Under the pieces are notes generated by a model. It worked only from the letters and a program-made list of their open reading frames with translations. It did no database searches and was not told where the DNA came from. From BM003 sp963783695 (lineage in GTDB: Bacteria > Pseudomonadota > Gammaproteobacteria > Steroidobacterales > BM003): a DNA stretch of 64,000 nucleotides. This document shows positions 8,926-17,551 of this stretch, one piece after another (the stretch's first letter is position 1; each line of letters starts with the position of its first letter). The stretch spans positions 124,001-188,000 of the forward strand of contig CAWAOM010000007.1 of NCBI GenBank assembly GCA_963783695.1. The letters run 5' to 3'. The position numbers were made by a program, and so were the translations under genes.

Positions 8926-9981
8926 ATGTCCATATTGCTAGAGCAACCACCGCGGTCACTTTGCCTGCTTCGTCTGTCTGCCCTCGGTGATGTCTGCCAC
9001 GCGTTGCCGGTAGTGCGCACGTTGCAGTGCGCCTGGCCGGAGTCTCGTATTACATGGGTCATCGGGCGTACAGAAGCCGCCCTGATGGCGGGTCTCGACG
9101 GCGTGGAGTTTATCATCCTCGACAAGTCCGGCGGGATGGCGGCCTACCGCGAGGTGGCGCGGCAACTCGGCGGACGGCATTTTGATGTTTTGTTGAACAT
9201 GCATCCGTCAATGCGGGCCAACCTGGTCAGTCTGCGGGTCAATTCGCCGCACAAGGTCGGCTTCGACCGCCGCCGCGGCAAGGACCAGCAATGGCTTTTT
9301 ACGAACAGCCGTGTACGCGCGGTTACACGACAGCACGTCATGGACAGTTTTTTCGAGTTTGCCGTTGCGCTGGGTATCGAGGAACGGGTCGAGCGCTGGG
9401 ATATCCCGATACCGGATTCGGCCAGGAGTTTCGCCAGCCAGCATATCGATAGCACCAGGCGCACGGTGGTGTTCAGTCCGTGCGCTGCGGCGCGCTTCAG
9501 GAACTACCGCAACTGGCCGGCCGAGCAGTTTGCGGCGTTCGCGGCGCGGCTAGTGGCGACATATCCGGTGGATGTGGTGCTGACAGGCGGATCCAGCGAC
9601 GAGGAGCAGCGTGCGGGCGCGCTGATCGAGGCATCCCTTGGCGGGCGCTGCCGCAACCTGATCGGGCGCACATCGCTGAAACAGTTGCTCGCGCTCCTGC
9701 AGGCTTCGGATTTGCTGGTGTGCCCGGATTCAGGTCCGGCGCATATGGCGACCGCGGTAAATACGCCGGTGGTATCTTTGTTCGCGACAACCGATCCGCG
9801 CCGGGCGGCGCCGTATCGATCGCGTGAGCTGGTCGTGGATCGTTATGACGCGGCGTGCCGCCAGTTTTTGGGAAAATCGGCGGGCGAGGTTCGATTTGGC
9901 ACCCGAGTGCGCAATCCCGAGGCCATGAATCTGATTACGGTCGACGCGGTAATGGAGAAAGTCGCCCGGGTTTTCGGTTGA
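8926..9981 (+). CDS. Glycosyltransferase family 9, LPS heptosyltransferase
   Basis: A 351-residue protein of the GT9 family, which transfers L-glycero-D-manno-heptose from ADP-heptose to the LPS inner core in the cytoplasm. The N-terminus has LLRLSALGDVCHALPVV, the typical first strand and loop. The sugar-nucleotide site PDSGPAHMATA and the conserved VVFSPCAAARFRNYRNWP region are present. It could be heptosyltransferase I or another GT9 member, since the acceptor cannot be read from sequence. The ATG follows kdkA's start codon by 3 bp in the opposite direction and lacks an evident ribosome binding site. It probably forms an LPS-core unit with kdkA. Confidence 0.9.
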   Translation: MSILLEQPPRSLCLLRLSALGDVCHALPVVRTLQCAWPESRITWVIGRTEAALMAGLDGVEFIILDKSGGMAAYREVARQLGGRHFDVLLNMHPSMRANLVSLRVNSPHKVGFDRRRGKDQQWLFTNSRVRAVTRQHVMDSFFEFAVALGIEERVERWDIPIPDSARSFASQHIDSTRRTVVFSPCAAARFRNYRNWPAEQFAAFAARLVATYPVDVVLTGGSSDEEQRAGALIEASLGGRCRNLIGRTSLKQLLALLQASDLLVCPDSGPAHMATAVNTPVVSLFATTDPRRAAPYRSRELVVDRYDAACRQFLGKSAGEVRFGTRVRNPEAMNLITVDAVMEKVARVFG

Positions 9982-10068
9982 TCTTCGGCAACCTCGGATT
10001 GCGGGCGCCGGTGCCGGGGCCTAGACTGCCGCCGAGTACGTCACTTTATCGCGACAGGGACAGTGCAG

Positions 10069-11763
10069 ATGCCTGATAAATCACTCACCGGCGCCGCTTC
10101 GGCGCGGTCGGTCGAGGTGCGCAAGCGCGGTTACGACCTCATCCGCGATCCTTTATTGAACAAGGGCACCGGGTTCACGCTCGACGAGCGCCGTGCGCTG
10201 GGTCTGGACGGCCTGTTGCCGAGCCAGGTCAATGATATCGGCCATCAGTGCAAGCGCGTGTTTACCATGCTTCAGCTCGAACATACCGATTTCGAGAAAT
10301 ACCTTGCCCTCGCAGATCTGCAGGATCGCAATGAGCAGCTTTTCTACCGTGTGCTCTGCGACCATCTCGAGGAACTCCTTCCTATCGTCTATACGCCGAC
10401 AGTGGGCGAGGCGACCAGGAGGTTCAGCCAGATTTACCGCCGCGGACGCGGAGTTTTCATTACCCCCGGGCACCGCGGCCGAATTGCGAGCGTATTGCGA
10501 AGTGCCTCTGCCGATCGCGATATTCACTTGCTGGTGGTCACCGATAACGAGTCGATTCTGGGCATTGGCGACCAGGGCACGGGCGGGATGGCAATTTCGA
10601 TCGGCAAGCTCGCGTTATACGTTGCGGGTGCGGGGATTCACCCGCGCAATACGCTGCCGGTTTGCCTTGACGTCGGCACCAATAACCTGGCCTTGCTCGA
10701 GGATGATCTTTACGTGGGCTGGCCGCATTCGCGCCTGCGCGGCAAAGAGTATGACGCGCTGATCGAGGAGTTTGTCGAGGCGGTGCAAAGCGTATTTCCG
10801 CATCCGCTGGTGCAGTGGGAGGACTTCCGCAAGGAAAAGGCGCTGCGGATCCTCGACCGTTACCGTCACAGCGTTTTGTCGTTCAACGATGATATTCAGG
10901 GCACCGGCGCGGTGGCGCTGGCCGGCCTGTATAGTGCTTTGCGCATCACCGGTGGCAAGCTCGCGGAGCAGCGGATCGTCATCGCCGGTGCCGGCGCGGC
11001 GGGACTTGGAGTCGCCAGGCAGCTGCGCAGTGCCATGGTTGCCGAGGGCGGCGACCCGCTGGCGGTCGCGGCGCTCGACAGCCGCGGATTGCTGGTCGGT
11101 GAAAAATTCTCCGACGCCTACAAGTCGGAGCTCGCGTGGCCGTTCCAGCTTGCGCAGTCATTCGGGCTCGGGGCGCGCGAATCACGCGATCTCGGTTCGG
11201 TCGTTGCCGGGTTCAGGCCGACGGTTCTGATCGGCACCTCGGGACAACCCGGGGAGTTCCGCGAGAAAATGATTCGTGAGATGGCGGCTCACACCGAGCG
11301 GCCAATCATATTCCCGTTTTCGAATCCCACTGACCATTCGGAGGCGCGTCCTGCCGATTTGTTGCGCTGGACCCAGGGTCGTGCCCTGGTCGCTACCGGC
11401 AGTCCGTTCGATCCGGTCGAGATGGATGGCCGCCGTTTCCTGATCGGGCAGGGCAATAACGTGTTTATTTTCCCGGGTCTCGGTCTTGGCAGCCTGTTGT
11501 GCAAGGCCGAGCGTGTCAGCAACAGCATGATCACGGCGGCAGCGCAGGCGCTCGCGCATTCGGTATCGGAGGACGAACTGCAGCTGGGGCTGCTGTTCCC
11601 GTCGATCAAGCGGCTGCGGGAGGTGTCCCGGAGCGTTGCGGACGCGGTAATGCGTCAGGCAGGCGACGAGGGGATCGGTTTGCAAATCGACGCGGACGAA
11701 CGCCAGCGCCTGCTCGACGGCGCCGTATGGGAGCCCGGGTACAAAGATTACATAGCAGCGTGA
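10069..11763 (+). CDS. maeA: NAD-dependent malic enzyme (oxaloacetate-decarboxylating)
   Basis: About 564 residues from the ATG at 10069, which has GGGA at a usable distance; a GTG two codons upstream is possible. It converts malate to pyruvate and CO2 while reducing NAD+ in the cytoplasm. The large-type malic enzyme features are all visible: the YTPTVGEA segment near the N-terminus, GDQGTGGM, CLDVGTNN, the FNDDIQGTGAVALAGLY motif, the Rossmann motif GAGAAGLGVA, and IIFPFSNPTDHSEA near the C-terminal third. The length fits the NAD-dependent SfcA/MaeA group and not the shorter MaeB phosphotransacetylase fusions. It stands alone and is convergent with ilvI, 34 bp away. Confidence 0.93.
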   Translation: MPDKSLTGAASARSVEVRKRGYDLIRDPLLNKGTGFTLDERRALGLDGLLPSQVNDIGHQCKRVFTMLQLEHTDFEKYLALADLQDRNEQLFYRVLCDHLEELLPIVYTPTVGEATRRFSQIYRRGRGVFITPGHRGRIASVLRSASADRDIHLLVVTDNESILGIGDQGTGGMAISIGKLALYVAGAGIHPRNTLPVCLDVGTNNLALLEDDLYVGWPHSRLRGKEYDALIEEFVEAVQSVFPHPLVQWEDFRKEKALRILDRYRHSVLSFNDDIQGTGAVALAGLYSALRITGGKLAEQRIVIAGAGAAGLGVARQLRSAMVAEGGDPLAVAALDSRGLLVGEKFSDAYKSELAWPFQLAQSFGLGARESRDLGSVVAGFRPTVLIGTSGQPGEFREKMIREMAAHTERPIIFPFSNPTDHSEARPADLLRWTQGRALVATGSPFDPVEMDGRRFLIGQGNNVFIFPGLGLGSLLCKAERVSNSMITAAAQALAHSVSEDELQLGLLFPSIKRLREVSRSVADAVMRQAGDEGIGLQIDADERQRLLDGAVWEPGYKDYIAA

Positions 11764-11797
11764 CGGGCGTCTGCCAACCGGTCCGCGCCGCGGCCGG

Positions 11798-13657
11798 TCA
11801 GAACATCTCGGACGAGTCGGGTGACTCTGCTGCCCGGTCCTCGCGGCCGTTGATGAAATCGCCGGTGATCATCTGCCGGTAGGACTGGCCCGGCCCGACC
11901 ATCGGGTAGACGCCCGCATCGGGATCGATGATGACTTCGAGAAATGCCGGGCCGTCGAACTCGATGAACTCGCGCACGACCTCTGCCACGTCGGCCTTGC
12001 GCTCGAGCCGTCTCGCCCACGGGAAGCCGTCGGCTTCGGCCGCCTTGACGAAGTCCTTTTTGTGCAGCGATTTGTCGCTCGCAGCGAGGCGCCCCTTGAA
12101 AAAGAGCTTCTGCCACTGCTTGACCATCCCATCGCCGTAGTTGTTGAGCACGACGACTTTCAGCGGCAGGCCGTAAGTCGTCACCGTCTCCAGTTCGCCG
12201 AGGTTCATCCGCATGCTGGCGTCGCCGTCGATATCGACCACGACCTTGTCGGGATGGGCAATCTGCGCGCCAATGGCGGCGGGAAGGCCAAATCCCATCG
12301 TGCCCATGCTGCCCGAGGTCAGCCATAGCCGGGTGTGTTTGAAATCGAAATACTGGGCGGCCCACATCTGGTGCTGACCCACGCCGGTGCTGATGATGGC
12401 AGCACCGCGCGTATGGCGATTGATTTCCTCGATGATCAGGTACGGCTGAATCAGGCCGCTGTCGCGGTCGTAATTCAAGGCATGCCTTTGTTTCAGCTCG
12501 GTGACATGTCCGTGCCAGGCGCTCAGGTCGCGGCGGAACCCGGTTCTTTCGCCATACGCGTTCAGGTAGTCGAGCGCCTCGGGCAGCAGGCCGACATGAT
12601 GCCAGTCGACGTTCTTGACCTTGTTGATCTCGGACACATCGATATCGAAATGGGCGATATGGCGCGCACCGCTGGCAAAATTATCCGGGTCGCCGGCGAC
12701 GCGGTCGTCGAATCGAGCCCCGACCGCGATCAGGAAGTCGCAGTCGTCAACGGCATAGTTGGCAAACGCCGTGCCATGCATGCCCAGCATATGCAGCGAC
12801 AGGGGTTCGGTCGTGTCGATCGCGCCGATTCCCATCAGTGTCGTAACGGCAGGCACGCCGAAGCGTTCGGCGAAACGGCGAAGATGTTCTACCGCATTGG
12901 CGTTGATGACACCGCCGCCGGCATAGATCAACGGTCTCTCGCTCTGCCCCAGCATGGTAAAAAATGCCTCGGCCTTGGCGTCATCAAGCAGGTTGTTCTG
13001 GAGCTGATTCATGCGTTGCCGATAGCCCGGTACCGGCAGCAGTCCGGTGCCGCTGAATTCCCCGGTCCAGTTCTGCACATCCTTCGGGATATCGATGACG
13101 ACCGGCCCCGGACGTCCGGTTCTGGCTATTTCAAAAGCCGTCCGGACTGTCGCCTCGAGGCGGGTCGGGTCGGTCACCAGGAAGACGTGCTTGGCGCAGC
13201 CGCCCATGATGCTGGTAACGGGCGCTTCCTGGAACGCATCAGTGCCGATTGCCGCCGTCGGAACCTGGCCGCAAATCACCACGATCGGAATGGAATCCGC
13301 CATGCAGTCGCGTACCGGTGTCACCGTGTTGGTGGCGCCGGGGCCCGATGTCACCATGACCACGCCCACCGCGCCGGTGGCGCGGGCATACCCGGCTGCC
13401 ATAAAGGCAGCGCCCTGTTCGTTGGCGGGAACGATCAGCGACAACGGCTGCTGGCGCGGGTCGTCGTTGTCGGGACCATGCTCGGCGTTATAGCGAAATA
13501 CCGCATCGTAAGTCGGAAGAATAGCCCCGCCGCTGTAACCGAATACGGTATCCACGCCCTCGTCGATGAGCACCTGGACGATGGTTTCAGCGCCTGACAT
13601 CGTTTTGCCTGTCAGCGGATGATCGGGCTGCGGATTCGGTTTGTGGTCGTGATACAC
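11798..13657 (-). CDS. ilvI: Acetolactate synthase large (catalytic) subunit
   Basis: A 619-residue ThDP-dependent enzyme that makes acetolactate or acetohydroxybutyrate in branched-chain amino acid synthesis. The GTG at 13657 is the longest start; an ATG at 13600 (MSGAETIV) aligns with E. coli IlvI and is a good alternative. The catalytic Glu is in NEQGAAFMAAGYARATG, and the ThDP/Mg motif is GDASMRMNLGEL ending in NNYGDGM. Several usually fixed places differ from enterobacterial IlvI: GYSGGAILPTYD in place of GYPGGA, PANEQGAA in place of RHEQGA, and NYGDGMVKQW where NQxLGMVxQW is usual. It is divergent from ilvH when normally the two are in one operon. Confidence 0.9.
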   Translation of the reverse strand: MYHDHKPNPQPDHPLTGKTMSGAETIVQVLIDEGVDTVFGYSGGAILPTYDAVFRYNAEHGPDNDDPRQQPLSLIVPANEQGAAFMAAGYARATGAVGVVMVTSGPGATNTVTPVRDCMADSIPIVVICGQVPTAAIGTDAFQEAPVTSIMGGCAKHVFLVTDPTRLEATVRTAFEIARTGRPGPVVIDIPKDVQNWTGEFSGTGLLPVPGYRQRMNQLQNNLLDDAKAEAFFTMLGQSERPLIYAGGGVINANAVEHLRRFAERFGVPAVTTLMGIGAIDTTEPLSLHMLGMHGTAFANYAVDDCDFLIAVGARFDDRVAGDPDNFASGARHIAHFDIDVSEINKVKNVDWHHVGLLPEALDYLNAYGERTGFRRDLSAWHGHVTELKQRHALNYDRDSGLIQPYLIIEEINRHTRGAAIISTGVGQHQMWAAQYFDFKHTRLWLTSGSMGTMGFGLPAAIGAQIAHPDKVVVDIDGDASMRMNLGELETVTTYGLPLKVVVLNNYGDGMVKQWQKLFFKGRLAASDKSLHKKDFVKAAEADGFPWARRLERKADVAEVVREFIEFDGPAFLEVIIDPDAGVYPMVGPGQSYRQMITGDFINGREDRAAESPDSSEMF

Positions 13658-13842
13658 GCTTTTGCTTCCCTGGACAGCGACCCGTCTTGCCTCGGGCCGG
13701 GACGGGCTTTACCCTGTGTGTAGTGCATTGCAGCAAAGATCTAGACTAGCAACGCTTTCCGGTCGCCGTCCACCGTTTTGTGTCCGCAATGGCGCAATCG
13801 ACAGGACGTCGGCTCATATCACCACAGGGGGCTCCGGCAGCC

Positions 13843-14346
13843 GTGCGACATATCATCTCCATTCTGCTGCAGAACGAGGCGGGCGCGCTGACGCGCGTGG
13901 CAGGGCTGTTCTCGTCTCGCGGATACAACATCGAGTCACTTCATGTCGCGCCGACGCACGATCACACTATTTCGCGCCTGACGCTGGTCACGATGGGTTC
14001 TGACGAAGTCATAGAACAGATCTGCAACCAGATGCTGAAGCTGGTAGACGTGGTCAACCTGTTCAATATGGCCGAGGGTGAACATATCGAGCGCGAATTG
14101 CTGTTGATCAAGGTCAGGGCGAGCGCCGAAGGCGGCAAGATGGTGGACGAGCTCGTGCGGATGTCCGGGGCGCGGCTGCTGGATGACCGGCCGGAGAGCC
14201 TGACGCTGGAACTGACCGCCTCGGGTCCTTCGCTTGATCGATTCATGGAGCAGGTCGGGCGGCATGGCGAGATTGTCACCGTGGTTCGCAGCGGAACACT
14301 GGCGATCACGCGTGGTGCGGGAAGTCTGGAGCAGAATCCCGGTTGA
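13843..14346 (+). CDS. ilvH: Acetolactate synthase small (regulatory) subunit
   Basis: A regulatory subunit of acetolactate synthase carrying an N-terminal ACT domain for valine feedback and a C-terminal activating domain. From the GTG at 13843 it has 167 residues, and its first residues (VRHIISILLQNEAGALTRV) align with the start of E. coli IlvH (163 residues). AGGGG lies about 12 nt upstream. An in-frame ATG at 13789 would add 18 residues with no homology to the family. The ACT signature GLFSSRGYNIESL is intact. It is transcribed away from ilvI, so the two subunits have separate promoters in the roughly 185-bp gap. Confidence 0.9.
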   Translation: MRHIISILLQNEAGALTRVAGLFSSRGYNIESLHVAPTHDHTISRLTLVTMGSDEVIEQICNQMLKLVDVVNLFNMAEGEHIERELLLIKVRASAEGGKMVDELVRMSGARLLDDRPESLTLELTASGPSLDRFMEQVGRHGEIVTVVRSGTLAITRGAGSLEQNPG

Positions 14347-14432
14347 AGTAACGCGGCGCGGGACCGGCCATCCGGATTGTGCTGTTTCTTGCCTGGCAAT
14401 TCGCCGCGATTCGCGACCGTCAGGATATGGCG

Positions 14433-14549
14433 TTAGCCGAGTCTGCCGACGAGCCAGCCGATAAGGCTGATAATCCCGACGGCGCAGGCAATCGCCAGGG
14501 TAAGCACGGCAGTTTCGATCTCTTCTTGTTTTCTCTCGCGATAGATCAC
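14433..14549 (-). CDS. Very small single-span membrane protein (38 aa)
   Basis: A GTG at 14549 follows a strong AGGAG at 6-nt spacing and opens a 38-residue frame. The protein has a charged N-terminus (VIYRERKQEEIE) and a single hydrophobic span (AVLTLAIACAVGIISLIGWL). The frame continues upstream to 14642, but those residues look random, so I chose the GTG. The combination of a good ribosome binding site and a clean transmembrane span supports a real small membrane protein. Homologues and function are unknown. It sits between ilvH (convergent) and a crotonase gene on the same strand, about 190 bp downstream of that gene. Confidence 0.5.
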   Translation of the reverse strand: MIYRERKQEEIETAVLTLAIACAVGIISLIGWLVGRLG

Positions 14550-14738
14550 CTTCGTCTCCTGTATCCTGGCGCGGTCCGCCGCCCGGGACGTCGACCGCGG
14601 AATTTTGCTGTTCTGCAGGTTTAGACGTGGTCGCGGTTGCAAATCCTTCGCTGCATGACGCTGCGGAAAGAGGAGTCTGGAGCGTTGCGGGACCGTGCGC
14701 GGGTGCGCAGCCGGGTGAGCGCGATGGGGTCGCGCGGG

Positions 14739-15530
14739 TCAGCCGTCAGCAAAGTCCGGTGCGCGTTTTTCGAAATTCGCACGCACGGCTTCGAGCTGGT
14801 TTGGCCGGCCGATCAGGCCCATCTGTGCCTCGGCTTCCAGCTTTAGTCCCAGTCCTTTATCGGCGTGCCAGGCCGTATTCAACAGCCGTTTGGCTGCGCG
14901 TATCGCATCGGGCGAGCGCGCTGCTATTTGCTGTGCCAGGTCGATGGCCGCAGCGTGGGGATCAGCGCAGACCCGGGTGGCGAGGCCGATCCGCACGGCT
15001 TCAGTTGCGTCGACGGTGCGTCCGCTGAATGTGAGTTCCTTGCAGACATCGAGCGCGACCAGGTTTTTGAGTGTCTGGGTGCCACTCATGTCCGGCACCA
15101 AGCCCCATTTGATTTCCATGATCGACATCTTCGTGTCGTCGCCGACCAGGCGAATATCCGCGCCAAGCGCAATCTGCAGACCGCCGCCAAACACATTGCC
15201 ATGCAGCGCGGCGATCACCGGTACCGGCATTTCCTGCCATGCGATACCTACCCGCTGCGCGAGATTGGCGGTCTCGCCTTCCGCCTTTTCGATCAGTTGC
15301 CGCGCCAGATCCGGCTGATGCATGAATGCCTTGACGTCAATTCCGGCGCAAAAGCCGCGCCCGGCTCCGGTCAGAACGATGGCCCGCACGTCTTTGCGGA
15401 CCGCCAGCGTCCTGGCTGCCTCATCGAGTGCCCGAAACATTGGCAGATCCAGCGCATTGTATTTTTCCGGACGGTTCAACGTGACCCGCGCAATGTGGTT
15501 GTCAAAAGCGATATCGAGCCTGTCTTCCAT
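14739..15530 (-). CDS. Enoyl-CoA hydratase/isomerase (crotonase) family protein
   Basis: A 263-residue crotonase-fold enzyme; the ATG at 15530 has GGAG 7 nt upstream. The oxyanion-hole segments GRGFCAGIDVKAF and ALHGNVFGGGLQIALGADIR are present. The position of the second catalytic Glu of true hydratases falls in MEIKWGLVPDMSGTQTL, where E is present but shifted in context, so either hydratase or isomerase is possible. Substrate is unknown; the family acts on acyl-CoA thioesters in the cytoplasm. It is divergent from the YcbL-like hydrolase and is not close to other beta-oxidation genes. The acyl-CoA dehydrogenases at 28 and 32 kb are not linked to it. Confidence 0.85.
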   Translation of the reverse strand: MEDRLDIAFDNHIARVTLNRPEKYNALDLPMFRALDEAARTLAVRKDVRAIVLTGAGRGFCAGIDVKAFMHQPDLARQLIEKAEGETANLAQRVGIAWQEMPVPVIAALHGNVFGGGLQIALGADIRLVGDDTKMSIMEIKWGLVPDMSGTQTLKNLVALDVCKELTFSGRTVDATEAVRIGLATRVCADPHAAAIDLAQQIAARSPDAIRAAKRLLNTAWHADKGLGLKLEAEAQMGLIGRPNQLEAVRANFEKRAPDFADG

Positions 15531-15623
15531 GTTCGGTCTCCATGACGTTTCGGGTGCCGTCCGCGCTTACCTGGCGCTGCCGCGAGCCGCTATACTTGGC
15601 CGACAAAGCGTGGAGGTCAACCC

Positions 15624-16277
15624 GTGACCCTGCAATTCAGGATAGTGCCGGTCACCGCTTTCCAGCAGAACTGCTCGCTGATCTGGTGCGACGCAAGCAG
15701 GGCGGCGGCAATCGTCGATCCCGGCGGCGATCTCGACCGAATCGATGCGCTGGCGCGCGAGTCAGGTGTCGAAATCCGCCAGATACTGCTGACCCATGCC
15801 CATTGCGATCATGCCGGCGCCGTGGCGGACCTTGCCGAGCGCGACGGACTGCCGGTCATCGGGCCGCATCGGGATGACCTGTTCTGGATCGACTCGTTGC
15901 CGCAGCAAAGCAAAATGTTCGGGCTGCCTGCGGCGCGCGCGTTCCGCCCTGACAGGTGGCTGGAAGAGGGCGACACGGTCGAAGTCGGCGAGGTAGGCCT
16001 GGAGGTCCTTCATTGTCCCGGACATACCCCCGGCCATATCGTTTTTCATGCTCAGGCGCAGCAGATGCTGTGGGTCGGCGACGTACTGTTTCAGGGATCG
16101 ATCGGACGGACGGATTTTCCGCGCGGAGATATGCAGACGTTGCTGGATTCAATTCGCACCCGGCTGCTCGTGCTGGATGACGCCACCCGTTTCGTGCCGG
16201 GGCACGGCCCGATGTCGTCGATTGGCCGCGAACGGCATACCAATCCGTTCCTGCAAGGCCTGGCTGCGGCCGGGTAG
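15624..16277 (+). CDS. Metallo-beta-lactamase fold hydrolase, glyoxalase II-like (YcbL type)
   Basis: A 217-residue cytoplasmic hydrolase starting at GTG 15624 with GGAGG 7 nt upstream. The zinc motif THAHCDHAGA is intact, followed by the later ligands in HCPGHTPGH, GDVLFQGSIGRTDFP and PGHGP. The size and the GRTDFPRGD motif match YcbL-type glyoxalase II proteins, which hydrolyse S-D-lactoylglutathione to D-lactate. Shorter members lack the usual C-terminal substrate-binding domain, as here, so the true thioester could differ. Its stop codon is 9 bp before the next ATG, and the next gene's ribosome binding site overlaps this stop, so the two are probably co-transcribed. Confidence 0.88.
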   Translation: MTLQFRIVPVTAFQQNCSLIWCDASRAAAIVDPGGDLDRIDALARESGVEIRQILLTHAHCDHAGAVADLAERDGLPVIGPHRDDLFWIDSLPQQSKMFGLPAARAFRPDRWLEEGDTVEVGEVGLEVLHCPGHTPGHIVFHAQAQQMLWVGDVLFQGSIGRTDFPRGDMQTLLDSIRTRLLVLDDATRFVPGHGPMSSIGRERHTNPFLQGLAAAG

Positions 16278-16286
16278 GAGATAGCG

Positions 16287-16799
16287 ATGGATCTGGACCG
16301 CCTCGCCAACATCGCCGAGATAATCGGGGTAGTCCTCGTCATCGGCGGTTTCGGATTTGCGATAGTGCAATTGGCGGCGATCCGGCGCCAGCGCAGGGAG
16401 ATCGCGGCGATCGAGCTGCTCAAGTCATTCGCCAGCCCGGAATTTGCCCGCGCGATCCGTATTCTGCTGACGCTTCCGGAGAACGCTACGGCGCAACAGT
16501 TGCGCAGCGCCGGCGGGGATGTGGAAGACGCTGCGATGCAGGTCAGCCTGACCCTTGAGGGGGTCGCGGTTATGGTGCATCGTCGCATCGTAGATATAGA
16601 CATGGTCTGGGAGTTGATGGGTGGCCTGGTGCTCGCGGTGTGGTCCCGAATTGGCCTTCTCGCCGAAGCCATCCGCAGCGATCATAAACGCGACAAGTTT
16701 TGCGAATGGCTGCAATGGCTTGCTGCCCGGCTCACCGAATTGGAGGCAAAACGCGGATCGGAGCCGGCTTTTTTACGTTATCGCAGCTGGAAACCCTGA
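16287..16799 (+). CDS. Conserved membrane-anchored protein of unknown function (DUF4760-like)
   Basis: A 170-residue protein with AGGAG 6 nt before the ATG; the ribosome binding site overlaps the stop of the upstream hydrolase gene. A single N-terminal membrane span (IAEIIGVVLVIGGFGFAIVQ) is followed by a cytoplasmic helical domain with arginine-rich start (AAIRRQRREIAAIELLKSF) and an LEGVAVMVHRRIVDIDMVWE segment. This is the layout of DUF4760-type proteins; function is unknown. It probably shares a transcript with the glyoxalase-II-like gene. The next gene is convergent. Confidence 0.78.
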   Translation: MDLDRLANIAEIIGVVLVIGGFGFAIVQLAAIRRQRREIAAIELLKSFASPEFARAIRILLTLPENATAQQLRSAGGDVEDAAMQVSLTLEGVAVMVHRRIVDIDMVWELMGGLVLAVWSRIGLLAEAIRSDHKRDKFCEWLQWLAARLTELEAKRGSEPAFLRYRSWKP

Positions 16800-16823
16800 G
16801 CGGGAACACCGTCTTCCGGCGGG

Positions 16824-17378
16824 TCAGCGACGGCTGATCGCCACGGCGACCATGTCCATGCCCGGATTTGCGTCGGACAGGCCGGCGTTGGAGGTGTGCT
16901 GAATTCTCAACGCAACGTTCCAGCGGTCAAACCGCCGCCCCAGTACCAGCGCCGAAGTAAACTGAAAATGCGATCCCATGTCCTCGCCGTCGTAATGAGT
17001 GCGGCTGAGTAGCGTCGGGTTAATCGAGAATTCAATGAACATTCGCGTATTGCCGATGTCGTCAAAGCCCCAGATCGGCCCGCCAGAAACCAGTGCCGCC
17101 CAATCGCCATTGGCGTAAATCGTGCCGACGGCAAACTCAGTCCTCTTGCTGCCGAGAAATCGGATCGGCGGCAAATCGTAGGCCAGTACCCCGGCAAATG
17201 TGGAGTCGAATTTTTGCACGGCGTAGGCGAGGCGGAATTCGTCAGGGGTAAGTTCGCTATCTCGGGCGCTTGCATTGGCGTACCCGATAATTGAAATAAA
17301 TGTGGCAATGCCGAGCTTTTTGATCGCCGGCAACAGAGTGGCCCGAAGGAAATTGAGACATTGAACAAACAGGTTCAT
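16824..17378 (-). CDS. PagL-type lipid A 3-O-deacylase (acyloxyacyl hydrolase family)
   Basis: A 184-residue outer-membrane beta-barrel protein. The ATG at 17378 has GGGGAG upstream and leads into a signal-like N-terminus (to about residue 38, NASA). The catalytic signature is visible at the C-terminus: RIQHTSNAGLSDANPGMD contains the His-x-Ser pair and the NPG turn of PagL. PagL removes the 3-O-acyl chain of lipid A in the outer membrane and modulates immune recognition and permeability. The signal sequence is longer than usual. It is divergent from an alpha/beta hydrolase gene that leads into mlaA and the autotransporter, so this area concentrates envelope-lipid functions. Confidence 0.82.
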   Translation of the reverse strand: MNLFVQCLNFLRATLLPAIKKLGIATFISIIGYANASARDSELTPDEFRLAYAVQKFDSTFAGVLAYDLPPIRFLGSKRTEFAVGTIYANGDWAALVSGGPIWGFDDIGNTRMFIEFSINPTLLSRTHYDGEDMGSHFQFTSALVLGRRFDRWNVALRIQHTSNAGLSDANPGMDMVAVAISRR

Positions 17379-17551
17379 GGCAACTCCCCGCCACACCGGA
17401 TGCACATGGCATCGCTTACATTGGAAAAAGTCATTGCAGCCCCCTGAATCTTAGAGAGGTTATGCTATATTGCGCACAAGATTGACCGGCGTAACCGATT
17501 GATCAAAGCTCAAGATCGCGGGCGACAATAACAGAGAGGAACCCGGCAAGC

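Noticed and set aside
11763..11800. Imperfect GC-rich stem between malic enzyme and ilvI as a terminator
   Set aside because: The stem has a bulge and overlaps the ilvI stop region with no T-run.
12335..13597. A 420-residue plus-strand open frame opposite ilvI
   Set aside because: It is the antisense shadow of a clearly conserved acetolactate synthase gene and resembles no family.
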